64,000 bases of DNA from Flavobacterium endophyticum (GCF_003634455.1 NZ_RBLC01000004.1:62001-126000); one strand, 5' to 3'; counted from the first letter of the stretch, positions 34,929-43,881 are shown. Program-made: numbers and translations. Notes: generated from the letters alone by a model not told the origin.

Positions 34929-36254
34929 ATGCTGAAAAAAGAAAACATATTGATCGTTGATGATAATTATGATATGCTGGAATTATTGCAGCGTAATTTA
35001 AAGGCACAAAACTTTCATACGTATAAAGCTTCATCCGTTTTGGAAGCTATTGATATTCTCAAAGTGGTTCCTATTGATTTGCTGATTACCGATCTGCAAA
35101 TGCCAGGTTTAAACGGAATCGAACTAATTAAATTTGCTCAAGAACATTTTCCTAAAATTCCCAAACTGGTTATAACAGGATTCCCATCTGTTGATACTGC
35201 TGTAAACTCAGTAAAATCGGGTGCCCTAGATTATTTGGTAAAACCATTTACGAGTGAAGAACTAAAAAAAGCAGTGCAAAATTCTTTTCAAGGAAAAATA
35301 AATACTAAAGCTAATTTTATTGCTTCTGATTCAGACAAAAAATTGACAAATTATGCAGGAATCGTCGGTGATTCTGAACAATTTGAAAACTTAGTCGATG
35401 TTATTGAACGTGTAAAAAACAACAAAGCGACCGTTCTCATCCAAGGGGAAAGCGGTACGGGAAAAGAACTGATTGCAAGGGCGATTCATTTCAAAGGCGC
35501 TTTTGCTTCTAATCCTTTTGTTGCTGTAAACTGTGGCGGTATTCCAGAAAACCTGATGGAATCGGAATTATTTGGCTATGAAAAAGGAGCTTTTACAGGC
35601 GCCAACGAAACCAAAATAGGTCTGTTTCAAGCTGCAAATGGAGGAACTATTTTCTTAGACGAAATCGGAACTGCACCATTGGCAGTACAGACAAGGCTTT
35701 TAAGGGTCTTGCAGGAAAAAGAAGTCACAATGATTGGATCTCAAAAAGCCCAAAAAATTGATGTAAGGATTATTTCTGCCACAAATAATGACCTTTACGG
35801 TATGGTTCAAAAAAGAAGTTTTCGTGAAGATTTATACTATCGATTAAATGTCGTTAGCATCGAGACAAAACCGCTACGGGAAAGAAAAAACGATATTTAT
35901 CCTTTGATTACGATGTTCCTAAAAAAGTATGGCGCCGAATATGGAAAACCAAGCTGTACGATTTCAGATAAGGCCATCGAGATTTTAGTTCGTCATTCTT
36001 GGCCAGGAAATGTACGTGAATTGGAAAATATCGTCCAAAGAATGATTATTATGAGCGATTCAGAAATTGATGTTTCAGACATTCCAGACTATCTGAAATA
36101 CCAGCATCCTACCGAAGGCGATTTCCTAAAAACATTAAAAGATATTGAAAAAGAGCATATCTTAAAAGTACTTCATGCTGTCGGCGATAACAAGACAAAA
36201 GCGGCAGAAATTCTTCAGATCGACAGAAAAACGTTACGTCAAAAACTGCTTTAA
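34929..36254 (+). CDS. Sigma-54-dependent NtrC-family response regulator
   Basis: A 441-residue transcription activator. The receiver domain has phospho-acceptor Asp55 (LLITDLQMPG) and a Lys in LVKPF. The AAA+ domain has Walker A GESGTGKE at 173-180, the sigma-54-contacting GAFTGA loop at 220-225, and SWPGNVRELENIVQR. A Fis-type helix-turn-helix lies at the C-terminus (NKTKAAEILQIDRKTLRQKL). With an intact GAFTGA it should activate RpoN promoters. A candidate -24/-12 site lies downstream at 36370-36385, and a dyad immediately after its stop at 36255-36277. Cognate kinase is the gene in front. Confidence 0.93.
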   Translation: MLKKENILIVDDNYDMLELLQRNLKAQNFHTYKASSVLEAIDILKVVPIDLLITDLQMPGLNGIELIKFAQEHFPKIPKLVITGFPSVDTAVNSVKSGALDYLVKPFTSEELKKAVQNSFQGKINTKANFIASDSDKKLTNYAGIVGDSEQFENLVDVIERVKNNKATVLIQGESGTGKELIARAIHFKGAFASNPFVAVNCGGIPENLMESELFGYEKGAFTGANETKIGLFQAANGGTIFLDEIGTAPLAVQTRLLRVLQEKEVTMIGSQKAQKIDVRIISATNNDLYGMVQKRSFREDLYYRLNVVSIETKPLRERKNDIYPLITMFLKKYGAEYGKPSCTISDKAIEILVRHSWPGNVRELENIVQRMIIMSDSEIDVSDIPDYLKYQHPTEGDFLKTLKDIEKEHILKVLHAVGDNKTKAAEILQIDRKTLRQKLL

Positions 36255-36277
36255 AATCGAGTAATTTTTACCCGATT
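36255..36277. repeat. Dyad after the NtrC-type gene
   Basis: AATCGAGTAA (36255-36264) and TTACCCGATT (36268-36277) pair at 9 of 10 positions around TTT. It may be a weak terminator or an upstream activating site for the regulator, about 95 nt before the candidate sigma-54 promoter. Confidence 0.4.
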
Positions 36278-36369
36278 GATTCTTTTCTCTCCAGCATTTT
36301 TTCGTTTTAATTACTAATATAGCATATAACAAACTGATTATCAATACATCTGTAAATTCATTTTTACAA

Positions 36370-36385
36370 TGGCATGCAGTTTGTC
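36370..36385 (+). promoter_or_regulatory. Candidate sigma-54 (-24/-12) promoter
   Basis: TGGCATGCAGTTTGTC fits TGGCAC-N5-TTGCA with the correct spacing: TGGCA at -24 and TTG at -12, with mismatches C to T in the first box and GC to GT in the second. It lies 37 nt before the mini-protein ATG and directly downstream of an NtrC-type activator gene. Confidence 0.4.
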
Positions 36386-36421
36386 AATAGCATGGCACAA
36401 TAAAAACTGAATACAATTATC

Positions 36422-36637
36422 ATGTCAAAAAAACTACAGGATTCTTCTTTAAGACATCCTCCTAATGTTGCGCTTCCTATTATCACTTGTACAGAGAATA
36501 TTTTCAACGGCATCAAATCATGCGGTCTAGAATTTTTACAGCATCAGGTAAAAATTGGACTGTGTATCAACTGCGACAGAAATAATTACTGCATCTGGCA
36601 AGAAAACAAAAAAATATCCTGCGAACACTATCAATAA
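36422..36637 (+). CDS. Cys-rich 71-residue protein, zinc-ribbon-like
   Basis: A small protein with six Cys; the C-terminal C48-x2-C51-x5-C57-x9-C67 pattern looks like a metal knuckle (CINCDRNNYC then ISCEHYQ). Bacteroidota carry small proteins with a similar end, but I cannot name the family. It lies 4 nt before the GDH start and behind the candidate sigma-54 promoter, so it is the first gene of that transcript. Confidence 0.6.
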   Translation: MSKKLQDSSLRHPPNVALPIITCTENIFNGIKSCGLEFLQHQVKIGLCINCDRNNYCIWQENKKISCEHYQ

Positions 36638-36641
36638 AATT

Positions 36642-37922
36642 ATGATCACTATAAAAGAACCTGCGAAAAAAAGCATGTATGAAAATGTAATGGAACAGTT
36701 CAATAAGACGGCTGACATTATCAATCTGAATCCTGATATCAGGAAGATTTTATCCATAACAAATAATGAAATTATTATCCACTTTCCTGTAAAAATGGAC
36801 AATGGGAAAGTTGAAGTTTTTACCGGATACAGAGTACAGCATAATAATGCCCTCGGTCCGTATAAAGGCGGCTTGAGATTCCACCCCACTATGGATGTGG
36901 ATGATGCCAAAGCGCTGGCAATGTGGATGACTTGGAAAACTTCGTTGGCCGGATTGCCTTATGGAGGTGCCAAAGGCGGTATCCAGATCGATCCTAGAAA
37001 TTATTCTCTTTCAGAATTAGAACGCATCACGCGCAGATTTACTTATGCTTTAGGAGAAAATATCGGGCCAGAATTAGACATTCCTGCCCCGGATGTAAAT
37101 ACAAACGAGCAGACGATGGCTTGGATTGCAGATACCTATATGTCTACGAAATCCCCGTCCGAAAGATCCAACAACAAACACGTCGTAACCGGAAAACCTG
37201 TGGGTTCTGGAGGCTTAGAAGGCCGCGACCGTGCTACAGGATTCGGTGTTTACCTGACTTTAAAGCTTTTCTTTGAAAACAAAAAGGAATCTTTGTCTGG
37301 AAAAAAATTCATCGTGCAAGGATTTGGAAATGTAGGATACTGGGTTTCCTACTTTTTAGAACAAGAAGGAGCTTTGCTTTTGGCCGTCCAAGATGCACAT
37401 GCTACAATTATTAATGACGAAGGAATTTCTGTCCATGATTTATACGAACACTCTAAGCCCAGAAAAGGTTCCATCCAAGGCTTTTCAAGCGCAAAAGAAA
37501 TGGATCCTAAAGATTTCTTCGGTTTGGATTGCGATTTCATAATTCCTGCCGCTTTAGGAAATCAAATTACAGGTGCCAATGCGTATGATATCAAGGCAAA
37601 AGTAATTGCTGAAGGTGCAAACGGACCAACAGATAACGAAGGAGAAAGAATCTTATTAGAAAATGGTGTCACAATCATTCCAGATATATTATGCAACTCT
37701 GGAGGCGTTATCGGAAGTTATTTCGAATGGCTTCAAAACCGTAACGGCGAATTGTGGCCTTTGGATGAAGTAATGGCCAAGATTGAAAAAAAGCTGACGG
37801 AAAGTTATAAAAAAGTACAAAATACCGTCAATACAAGCCATGTAGATTGGAGAACCGCAGCTTATATCTTGGCCATTTCTAGAATCGAAACCGCTTATGT
37901 GCAACGTGGCATTTTCCCTTAA
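36642..37922 (+). CDS. gdhA: Glutamate dehydrogenase (Glu/Leu/Phe/Val family)
   Basis: A 426-residue enzyme for reversible amination of 2-oxoglutarate, starting at the ATG 36642. The longer frame overlaps the upstream gene and is not family-like. GPYKGGLRFHP and the catalytic Lys in LPYGGAKGGIQIDP are present, then the Rossmann motif VQGFGNVGYW and the C-terminal AEGANGPT. The length fits the NAD(P)-linked short class. The gene sits in the cluster behind a two-component sigma-54 system, which suggests nitrogen or carbon-nitrogen balance control. The coenzyme cannot be decided by reading. Confidence 0.92.
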   Translation: MITIKEPAKKSMYENVMEQFNKTADIINLNPDIRKILSITNNEIIIHFPVKMDNGKVEVFTGYRVQHNNALGPYKGGLRFHPTMDVDDAKALAMWMTWKTSLAGLPYGGAKGGIQIDPRNYSLSELERITRRFTYALGENIGPELDIPAPDVNTNEQTMAWIADTYMSTKSPSERSNNKHVVTGKPVGSGGLEGRDRATGFGVYLTLKLFFENKKESLSGKKFIVQGFGNVGYWVSYFLEQEGALLLAVQDAHATIINDEGISVHDLYEHSKPRKGSIQGFSSAKEMDPKDFFGLDCDFIIPAALGNQITGANAYDIKAKVIAEGANGPTDNEGERILLENGVTIIPDILCNSGGVIGSYFEWLQNRNGELWPLDEVMAKIEKKLTESYKKVQNTVNTSHVDWRTAAYILAISRIETAYVQRGIFP

Positions 37923-37937
37923 TAGCAGAAAATAATT

Positions 37938-38345
37938 ATGAAATACGAAGAAATAATCATTGAAAAAAGAGAATATGAATTGCTAAGACAGATTATCTCT
38001 AATGCAGATCATAATAAAGACAAAACCTATAAAGCTTCGATCGAAAAATTAACTGATGAACTCAAATCGGCAACGATTATCAATAACGAAAACATGCCGA
38101 TAGAAGTTGTCCGATTTAATTCGATTGTAACAGTACAGATGCCTTTTGGCGAACCTAAAAGTTTCCAAATCGTGACGCCAGATAAAAGCGATATCTCAAA
38201 AAATAAATTATCCATCTTAGCGCCCATGGGACTTGCTTTATTCGGATATGCTGTTTCTGATGAAATCATGTGGCAGTTTCCGTCTGGTATCAATGCCATC
38301 AAAATTTTGAACGTTGAACAGCCGGATGCTTTGCAAAAAGAATAG
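37938..38345 (+). CDS. GreA/GreB C-terminal-domain (Rnk-like) protein
   Basis: A 135-residue protein with a short helical N-terminus and a GreA/GreB C-terminal domain of FKBP-like fold (VRFNSIVTVQMPFGEPKSFQIVTPDKSDISKNKLSILAPMGLALFGYAVSDEIMWQFPSG). It lacks the long coiled coil with catalytic acidic tip of GreA, so it resembles Rnk, which binds RNA polymerase without transcript cleavage. It lies 15 nt after gdhA in the same operon. Confidence 0.85.
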   Translation: MKYEEIIIEKREYELLRQIISNADHNKDKTYKASIEKLTDELKSATIINNENMPIEVVRFNSIVTVQMPFGEPKSFQIVTPDKSDISKNKLSILAPMGLALFGYAVSDEIMWQFPSGINAIKILNVEQPDALQKE

Positions 38346-38348
38346 TTT

Positions 38349-38735
38349 ATGAAAAAAGAGGTAATCAAAGTACATCAGGACCAAGACGATCTGCAGAAAT
38401 TTTTTATCAACAGAGATGTAGATCGATGGAACGATGAAGTGGCTATTATAGAAGAAGAAATTGTTTTATTTTCTAATTTGTTAGGCATCAAAAATGACAA
38501 ATTATATTCCAATATTATGGAGAGAATGAACGAGTTTAAGCTCTATAATCTAGCTTTTCAAGAAGAATTAATCGCCTATGACCGAAAATTAGAAGTATTG
38601 AAAGAATGTGAAGACCTTCAATGTGAAACTTTTTTCCTGAACTCACATAATGAATTCAAAGAAAAAATTGAAGCTCATTTTTATCAATACAGAAATTTCA
38701 AAAAGACAGTCTTTTCTGTAATCAATAATAAATAG
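38349..38735 (+). CDS. Helical cytoplasmic protein of unknown function
   Basis: A 128-residue, strongly charged protein with long helices likely to form a coiled-coil bundle (DDLQKFFINRDVDRWNDEV onward) and a single CEDLQC pair. No family recognised. It is 3 nt after the Rnk-like gene and ends the operon. The palindrome at 38811 terminates it. Confidence 0.7.
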   Translation: MKKEVIKVHQDQDDLQKFFINRDVDRWNDEVAIIEEEIVLFSNLLGIKNDKLYSNIMERMNEFKLYNLAFQEELIAYDRKLEVLKECEDLQCETFFLNSHNEFKEKIEAHFYQYRNFKKTVFSVINNK

Positions 38736-38810
38736 TTTTTAATTGAATTAAAGTAATTGAGAATATACATGATTATTAAGTAAATTCGTTTGAGACAATT
38801 ACTTTTTTAA

Positions 38811-38840
38811 AACACCGGTTTACCCAACCGGTGTTTTTAT
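38811..38840. terminator. Bidirectional terminator
   Basis: AACACCGGTT-TACCC-AACCGGTGTT is perfectly palindromic, preceded by an A/T run and followed by TTTATTTTA. It separates the plus-strand GDH cluster from the convergent minus-strand pair. Confidence 0.88.
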
Positions 38841-38841
38841 T

Positions 38842-39366
38842 TTATTGGATTTCTCCCAAAAGAATGCTCCAGATTTCCTTTCTTTTGCTGCCGAAAGATT
38901 TTTCTTCTGGATAAAAATATATCTTTTGCTGTACGTTTTTTTGCAATGTTTCTTTATCTCGAGAAATTGTCAACGCATACGAAGCTGTCCAAAAATTACT
39001 TGATGTTGCTTCTTTTTGAATATTTTGTAGTTCAAATTTTAGTCCTTTAGAAGCTATCTTCTCTAACAATTTTTCTATTGTAATTTTATCAGAAGTAAAG
39101 AAGTCGGAAACCAGGACGTTCTCTTTAAATAAGGAATAAATATTTTGTTTTACTTGTTTTTGTAAAGCTTCTGAAGAATTTTTAGAAGAATAGATTTCTA
39201 AAAATTGATAAAAATCTTTCACTTTCAAAAAAGAATTTTCTTCATACGCTTCTAGAACATTCACTGAAAAATTAGCTTTTATATCGCTTTTAATCATATT
39301 GTTATTTGCCTCTTGCGCAATAAGGCAATTGCAAAAAAAGAAGGCTATGACGACAAAATATCTCAT
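38842..39366 (-). CDS. Secreted protein of unknown function
   Basis: A 174-residue protein with a signal peptide (MRYFVVIAFFFCNCLIAQ). The rest is helical and charged, with no recognised motif. The ATG overlaps the stop of the upstream gene by 4 nt (ATGA), so it is translationally coupled with it. Ends just before the terminator at 38811. Confidence 0.7.
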   Translation of the reverse strand: MRYFVVIAFFFCNCLIAQEANNNMIKSDIKANFSVNVLEAYEENSFLKVKDFYQFLEIYSSKNSSEALQKQVKQNIYSLFKENVLVSDFFTSDKITIEKLLEKIASKGLKFELQNIQKEATSSNFWTASYALTISRDKETLQKNVQQKIYFYPEEKSFGSKRKEIWSILLGEIQ

Positions 39367-40268
39367 TGTTTGATTCTTATAAATTCTATTTTTCCTGCTT
39401 CATTGTTTTTTATTTCCAAAATCTGCATTTTTTTCAATGATTCGGTCGGAACAATTAGCTTTTCTGAAAATTCTTTTTTGTTGAAATACTCGATTCCCAA
39501 ATCATTTTTGAGTATTACAATTACTTCTAAGTCTACGGATAAAATTTTATCTAATTGAATTTTTCTCGTTTCCCAATCCTTGATGTCTGATTTCATAAAA
39601 GCTTTGAGCATCATCGCATAATCATCCGGCTGCAATAAAATTTCGTTTTTTCCAGAAACCTTAGCAATTTCTACTTCTTGTTTTTTATAATACGGACTTT
39701 GAATAACAACTTTTGTTTTTTCATCTTTAAGCTCGACTTCTATTTCGGCATTTTGAATGGGAACTTCAACTTTTTTGTTATTTTCGATCGTATAGGCTTT
39801 TACTTCTTTTGTTGAAATAGTTTCATTTGTAAATTGATTCTTTAATTGGAACTTTTGAGTCGTTTTTTTCTTGGAATATAAAAGAAGTCCAGCAATAGTT
39901 GAAGCAACTACAATTCCAACGATGATAAAATAATTTTTATTGCTTTTTTTAGGCAATTTTATTTTTTCTTCAAAAGCCACTTCCCTATTCTTAAAAACAA
40001 ATTCATCCCAACCAGAAAATCCAGAAAATTGACTTAAGATGTCTAACATATCTTTTCTAGGCAATTTTGAATTTAGCTCTGGTTTCAAATGAGTATAAAT
40101 CCATTTTTCGCTGATGCTTTGCTTTGTTTTCTCGCTTATAGACTCAATCAGATTCTGGATATCTTGTGAAGAAAAGCTTTTCCAATTTCCTTGAAAATAA
40201 GGGTACTGTTTCTGATAGGTCAAAAGCACTTCTTGTTTTAAAAATTGGAATAGTTCTAATTCGGACAT
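39363..40268 (-). CDS. Single-pass membrane protein of unknown function
   Basis: A 301-residue protein from the ATG 40268; the frame opens at a TTG further up. A soluble N-terminal region (about 1-100) ends with LSQFSGFSGWDEFVFKNR, a motif seen in several Bacteroidota regulatory membrane proteins. One transmembrane helix follows at about 117-136 (NYFIIVGIVVASTIAGLLLYSK). The C-terminal extracytoplasmic half is beta-rich. The layout, cytoplasmic N-domain and external C-domain, suggests signalling. It overlaps the next gene by 4 nt. Confidence 0.65.
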   Translation of the reverse strand: MSELELFQFLKQEVLLTYQKQYPYFQGNWKSFSSQDIQNLIESISEKTKQSISEKWIYTHLKPELNSKLPRKDMLDILSQFSGFSGWDEFVFKNREVAFEEKIKLPKKSNKNYFIIVGIVVASTIAGLLLYSKKKTTQKFQLKNQFTNETISTKEVKAYTIENNKKVEVPIQNAEIEVELKDEKTKVVIQSPYYKKQEVEIAKVSGKNEILLQPDDYAMMLKAFMKSDIKDWETRKIQLDKILSVDLEVIVILKNDLGIEYFNKKEFSEKLIVPTESLKKMQILEIKNNEAGKIEFIRIKQ

Positions 40269-40308
40269 CAATAAAAATAGGTTCAAATGTAGTTTGAAAG
40301 ATATAAAA

Positions 40309-40330
40309 ATCTACTGTAAATCTACTGTAA
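40309..40330. repeat. Exact 11-bp tandem repeat in a divergent promoter region
   Basis: ATCTACTGTAA occurs twice in direct tandem (40309-40319 and 40320-40330), with a degenerate third copy AAGATTGTAA behind it. The period of one helical turn and the place between divergent genes suggest a protein-binding site. Confidence 0.5.
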
Positions 40331-40430
40331 AAGATTGTAAAAAGGTTACAGCCAAAGGAAAGTGGTTTTGCCAAACTTGATTTTAGATCTCGTTGTAATC
40401 TTGCGACATAAACTTTAAATAACAATCAAG

Positions 40431-41432
40431 ATGAAATTAAAAATCACTGCCGCTAGCCTTTTATTTTTTGGCATGGTCTATTCTCAACATGGCGCTAATC
40501 AGTTGTATGAGAATCAAAATTCCTATAATTATAAAAACGTAGGCATTGTTCAACAAAATGCAGGAAAGGTCGTCTACAATTCAGAAGGAGTTACGTATAA
40601 AATCAATATTTTGAATAATGTTATACCTGATTCTTATGTAGTTACTCTCGGACTTAACGAAGAATCTTTATCCGTAAAAGATTGCAATGCAAAGATTAAT
40701 AAACGGTTGGATGGTTTTAAAAACGCCCTGAAAAAGATGGGAATTAAGGAAGATGAAATTTTTATAGATTTTATCTCTCAAACAAAAATTTACGACTATA
40801 AATCAACTTCAACATCGAATCAAGTTAATGTAAGTCAGGTCGATAAAGGATTTGAAATTAAAAAGAATATCATCATTAAGCTGAAAGAAATAAGCTTCTT
40901 TGACAAGGTGATTGATCTGGCTTCGGAACACGAAATTTATAATATCATAAAAGTAGATTATAAAAAAAGCGATACCGAAAAAATCTATAATGAAATGCTT
41001 GTGCAGGCAAATGAGCTTTTAAAATCCAGAAGCAAAATTTATGATACATTCGGGAAAAGAGATTTTGAAGATGAACCGCAACTTTCGATCAATTTTTATA
41101 GCATCCAGCCTGGAAAACAGTACAAAAATTATACTGCCTTTGAAAGTTCCGATGTGAGCTATTATAACGACTATTACAATTCCAACAAAGTATTAGTGAG
41201 GCAAGAACAGCGAAAAAGCAAGACTTTTTATTATGATGGCATTGATCCTGATTCTTTTGACATAGTCATGAATTCTGAGTCTCCGATTGTCAGTATCCAA
41301 TATGTAATGGAATTTAGTATTACTTATAAAACGAAGAAAAAGGAGGAGAAAAAAGACAAAGAGGAAAACAAAAAAATATACCATATTATTACGCCTAATG
41401 GAGATGTAAAAACATTAGATTTAAAAAACTAG
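40431..41432 (+). CDS. Secreted SIMPL-domain-like (DUF541) protein
   Basis: A 333-residue protein with signal peptide MKLKITAASLLFFGMVYSQ. The central part fits the SIMPL/DUF541 pattern: SYVVTLGLNEESLSVKDCNAKINKRLDGFKNALKKMGIKEDEIF, then QTKIYDY. The C-terminus is very Lys/Glu-rich (KTKKKEEKKDKEENKK). Periplasmic, function unknown. It is divergent from the two-gene membrane/secreted cassette and shares the tandem-repeat region with it. Confidence 0.75.
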   Translation: MKLKITAASLLFFGMVYSQHGANQLYENQNSYNYKNVGIVQQNAGKVVYNSEGVTYKINILNNVIPDSYVVTLGLNEESLSVKDCNAKINKRLDGFKNALKKMGIKEDEIFIDFISQTKIYDYKSTSTSNQVNVSQVDKGFEIKKNIIIKLKEISFFDKVIDLASEHEIYNIIKVDYKKSDTEKIYNEMLVQANELLKSRSKIYDTFGKRDFEDEPQLSINFYSIQPGKQYKNYTAFESSDVSYYNDYYNSNKVLVRQEQRKSKTFYYDGIDPDSFDIVMNSESPIVSIQYVMEFSITYKTKKKEEKKDKEENKKIYHIITPNGDVKTLDLKN

Positions 41433-41436
41433 ATAA

Positions 41437-41472
41437 AAAAACAGCTTCAACCAATTTTGATTGAAGCTGTTC
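41437..41472 (-). terminator. Terminator of acs
   Basis: ACAGCTTCAA and TTGAAGCTGT form a perfect stem with a 10 nt loop; on the minus strand it ends in T7, 28 nt after the acs stop. Confidence 0.85.
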
Positions 41473-41497
41473 CAACAATTAAATATTTAAATCAAAA

Positions 41498-43405
41498 TTA
41501 TAATCTTCCGTTCTTGATTTCTTCAACGATTTCAGGATTCAGCAATGTTGATGTGTCGCCAAAATTAGAGAAGTCACCTTCGGCAATTTTTCGAAGAATT
41601 CTTCTCATGATTTTTCCAGAACGCGTTTTTGGCAGTCCAGAAACAAATTGAATTTTATCTAATTTTGCAATCGGTCCGATATGCCCCGAAATGTGCTGAT
41701 TGATTTCATTTGCCAAATTGGCTCGGTCTCTCGACTCTCCGTATTCTTTCAAGATGATGAAGCCATACAAAGCATTTCCTTTGATATCATGCGGAAATCC
41801 TACAATAGCAGATTCAGCAACTGCCGGATGTTCGTTGATAGCATCTTCGATCGGTGCTGTTCCAAGGTTATGTCCGGAAACGATAACTACATCGTCTACA
41901 CGACCCGTAATCCTGTAATAACCTACTTCGTCTCTTAAAGCACCATCGCCCGTGAAGTATTTCCCAGGGAAAGCGGTAAAATAAGTTTCTTTAAATCGCT
42001 GATGATCGCCCCATATTGTCCGTGCCATTCCCGGCCATGGAAATTTGATACAAAGGCTTCCTACGACTTGGTTGTCTTCAATTTCATTACGCTTTTCATC
42101 CATCAATACGGCCTGAACGCCAGGCAAAGGAAAAGTAGCATAGGTTGGTTTTGTTGGCGTTACAAAAGGCAATGGCGAAATCATGATACCTCCCGTTTCC
42201 GTCTGCCACCACGTATCAACAATCGGGCATCTTTTCTTTCCTACATGATTATTATACCAGTGCCAAGCTTCTTCATTGATAGGCTCCCCTACTGAACCGA
42301 TAACTTTCAATGTAGACAAATCGTGTTTTTCCACCCATTCGCTATTTTCTTTAGCCAAAGAACGGATTGCCGTTGGTGCTGTATAAAATTGCGTAACTTT
42401 ATGTTTGTCAATTACATCCCAGAATCGTCCGAAATCTGGATAAGAAGGAATTCCTTCAAAAATTACAGTAGTCGCACCATTTAATAACGGACCGTATAAA
42501 ATATAAGAATGCCCTGTAATCCAGCCAATATCAGCGGTACACCAATAGACATCGTTCTCTTCATAATTGAAAATATTCTTGAAGGTATAGGCCGTAAAAA
42601 CCATATATCCGGCAGTAGTGTGCAACATTCCTTTTGGCTTTCCTGTAGAACCTGAAGTATAAAGAATAAATAAGGGATCTTCTGCATCCATGATTTCAGC
42701 TACGTTGTTAGGAATAGCTTCTTCTAATAAAGGCTGCAGCCACAAATCACGGCCAGTTTTCATATTGATTTCAGCATGAGTCCTTTTTACGACAAGCACT
42801 TTTTCTACTGATGGGCATTTTTCAAGGGCTTCGTCAATAATTCCTTTAAGGTCAATAGATTTGTTTCCTCTATAACCGCCATCGGAAGTGATGACCATCT
42901 TGCATTGCGAATCGTTAATTCTTGATGTAACCGCTGAAGCGGAAAATCCTGCAAAAACAACAGAATGTATCGCTCCTATTCGTGCGCAAGCTAAAACAGA
43001 AACAGCCAATTCGGGAATCATAGGAAGATAAATACAAACTCTATCCCCTTTTTTGATGCCTTGCTCGCGAAGAACATTGGCCATCTTTGCAACTCTGTCG
43101 TATAATTCATTATAGCTAATGTGCTGTGCTTCTTCTTTCGGGTCATTTGGCTCGAAAATAATAGCTGTCTTATTGCCTCTTTTCGCCAAATGCCTGTCAA
43201 TACAGTTTTTAGTAATATTAACTTTCGCGTTTAGAAACCATTTCACATCGGCCTCCTGCATGTCAAATTCCACCACCTTGTCCCATTTTTGGTACCAAGT
43301 GAAATTTTCATCCGCAATTTTATCCCAAAATTTTCTAGGTTCGCGGATGGATTTATTATAGTGCTTGAAATATTGTTCAAGATTTTTGACTTGATAATAG
43401 CTCAT
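41498..43405 (-). CDS. acs: Acetyl-CoA synthetase (AMP-forming)
   Basis: Activates acetate to acetyl-CoA via acetyl-AMP. The 635-residue length is typical. Motifs are YTSGSTGKPKGMLHT, WWQTETGGIMISP, the hinge YRITGRVDDVVIVSGHN and the C-terminal LPKTRSGKIMRRILR, whose Lys is the acetylation switch in the enterobacterial enzyme. The N-terminal ACAS_N region includes FTWYQKWD. It is the last gene of a minus-strand group with a single-domain response regulator and a symporter-kinase, which resembles CbrA-type control of carbon use. Confidence 0.96.
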   Translation of the reverse strand: MSYYQVKNLEQYFKHYNKSIREPRKFWDKIADENFTWYQKWDKVVEFDMQEADVKWFLNAKVNITKNCIDRHLAKRGNKTAIIFEPNDPKEEAQHISYNELYDRVAKMANVLREQGIKKGDRVCIYLPMIPELAVSVLACARIGAIHSVVFAGFSASAVTSRINDSQCKMVITSDGGYRGNKSIDLKGIIDEALEKCPSVEKVLVVKRTHAEINMKTGRDLWLQPLLEEAIPNNVAEIMDAEDPLFILYTSGSTGKPKGMLHTTAGYMVFTAYTFKNIFNYEENDVYWCTADIGWITGHSYILYGPLLNGATTVIFEGIPSYPDFGRFWDVIDKHKVTQFYTAPTAIRSLAKENSEWVEKHDLSTLKVIGSVGEPINEEAWHWYNNHVGKKRCPIVDTWWQTETGGIMISPLPFVTPTKPTYATFPLPGVQAVLMDEKRNEIEDNQVVGSLCIKFPWPGMARTIWGDHQRFKETYFTAFPGKYFTGDGALRDEVGYYRITGRVDDVVIVSGHNLGTAPIEDAINEHPAVAESAIVGFPHDIKGNALYGFIILKEYGESRDRANLANEINQHISGHIGPIAKLDKIQFVSGLPKTRSGKIMRRILRKIAEGDFSNFGDTSTLLNPEIVEEIKNGRL

Positions 43406-43502
43406 AATCGTAAGGGAATTATAATGTGTATTGAATAAATGTAAATATACTAAACATTGTCCTAACTGTATATGTATTTATGCAAAATAGATATACATTA
43501 TT

Positions 43503-43871
43503 TTACTCTTTTTCAAGAAGCAAATTGACCTGCTCTACTAGTTTTTTGACAGAAAAAGGCTTGGTCATATAGAGATCGGCGCCAAGCGAAAGGCCTTTTT
43601 CAATATCCTTTTCTTTGTTTTTGGCAGAAAGGAAAATGACTTTGGTGTCTTTTAGTTTTTCTTCTTTTTTAATCTGTTCTAAAGTGTTGTAGCCGTCAAC
43701 ATTCGGCATCATGATATCAAGGATGATAATATTAGGCTGGGCTGTCTGCAGGATGTCGAGAGCTTCTTGTCCGTCTCGGGCGATAAATACTTCAAAATTG
43801 TTTTTCTTAAACGTATATTCTAGCGACATGACAATATTAGGCTCGTCATCTACAATCAATATTTTTTTCAT
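43503..43871 (-). CDS. Single-domain response regulator
   Basis: A 122-residue receiver with no output domain. The acidic pocket DDE is at 8-10, the phospho-acceptor Asp52 in LDIMMP, Ser in FLSAKN and Lys in TKPF. It lies 10 nt behind the symporter-kinase and 97 nt before acs. Signal output must go through protein contacts or a phosphorelay. Confidence 0.92.
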   Translation of the reverse strand: MKKILIVDDEPNIVMSLEYTFKKNNFEVFIARDGQEALDILQTAQPNIIILDIMMPNVDGYNTLEQIKKEEKLKDTKVIFLSAKNKEKDIEKGLSLGADLYMTKPFSVKKLVEQVNLLLEKE

Positions 43872-43881
43872 GGCAATGGTT

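Noticed and set aside
36555..36641. N-terminal extension of glutamate dehydrogenase
   Set aside because: It overlaps the Cys-rich gene and does not resemble the family; ATG 36642 fits.
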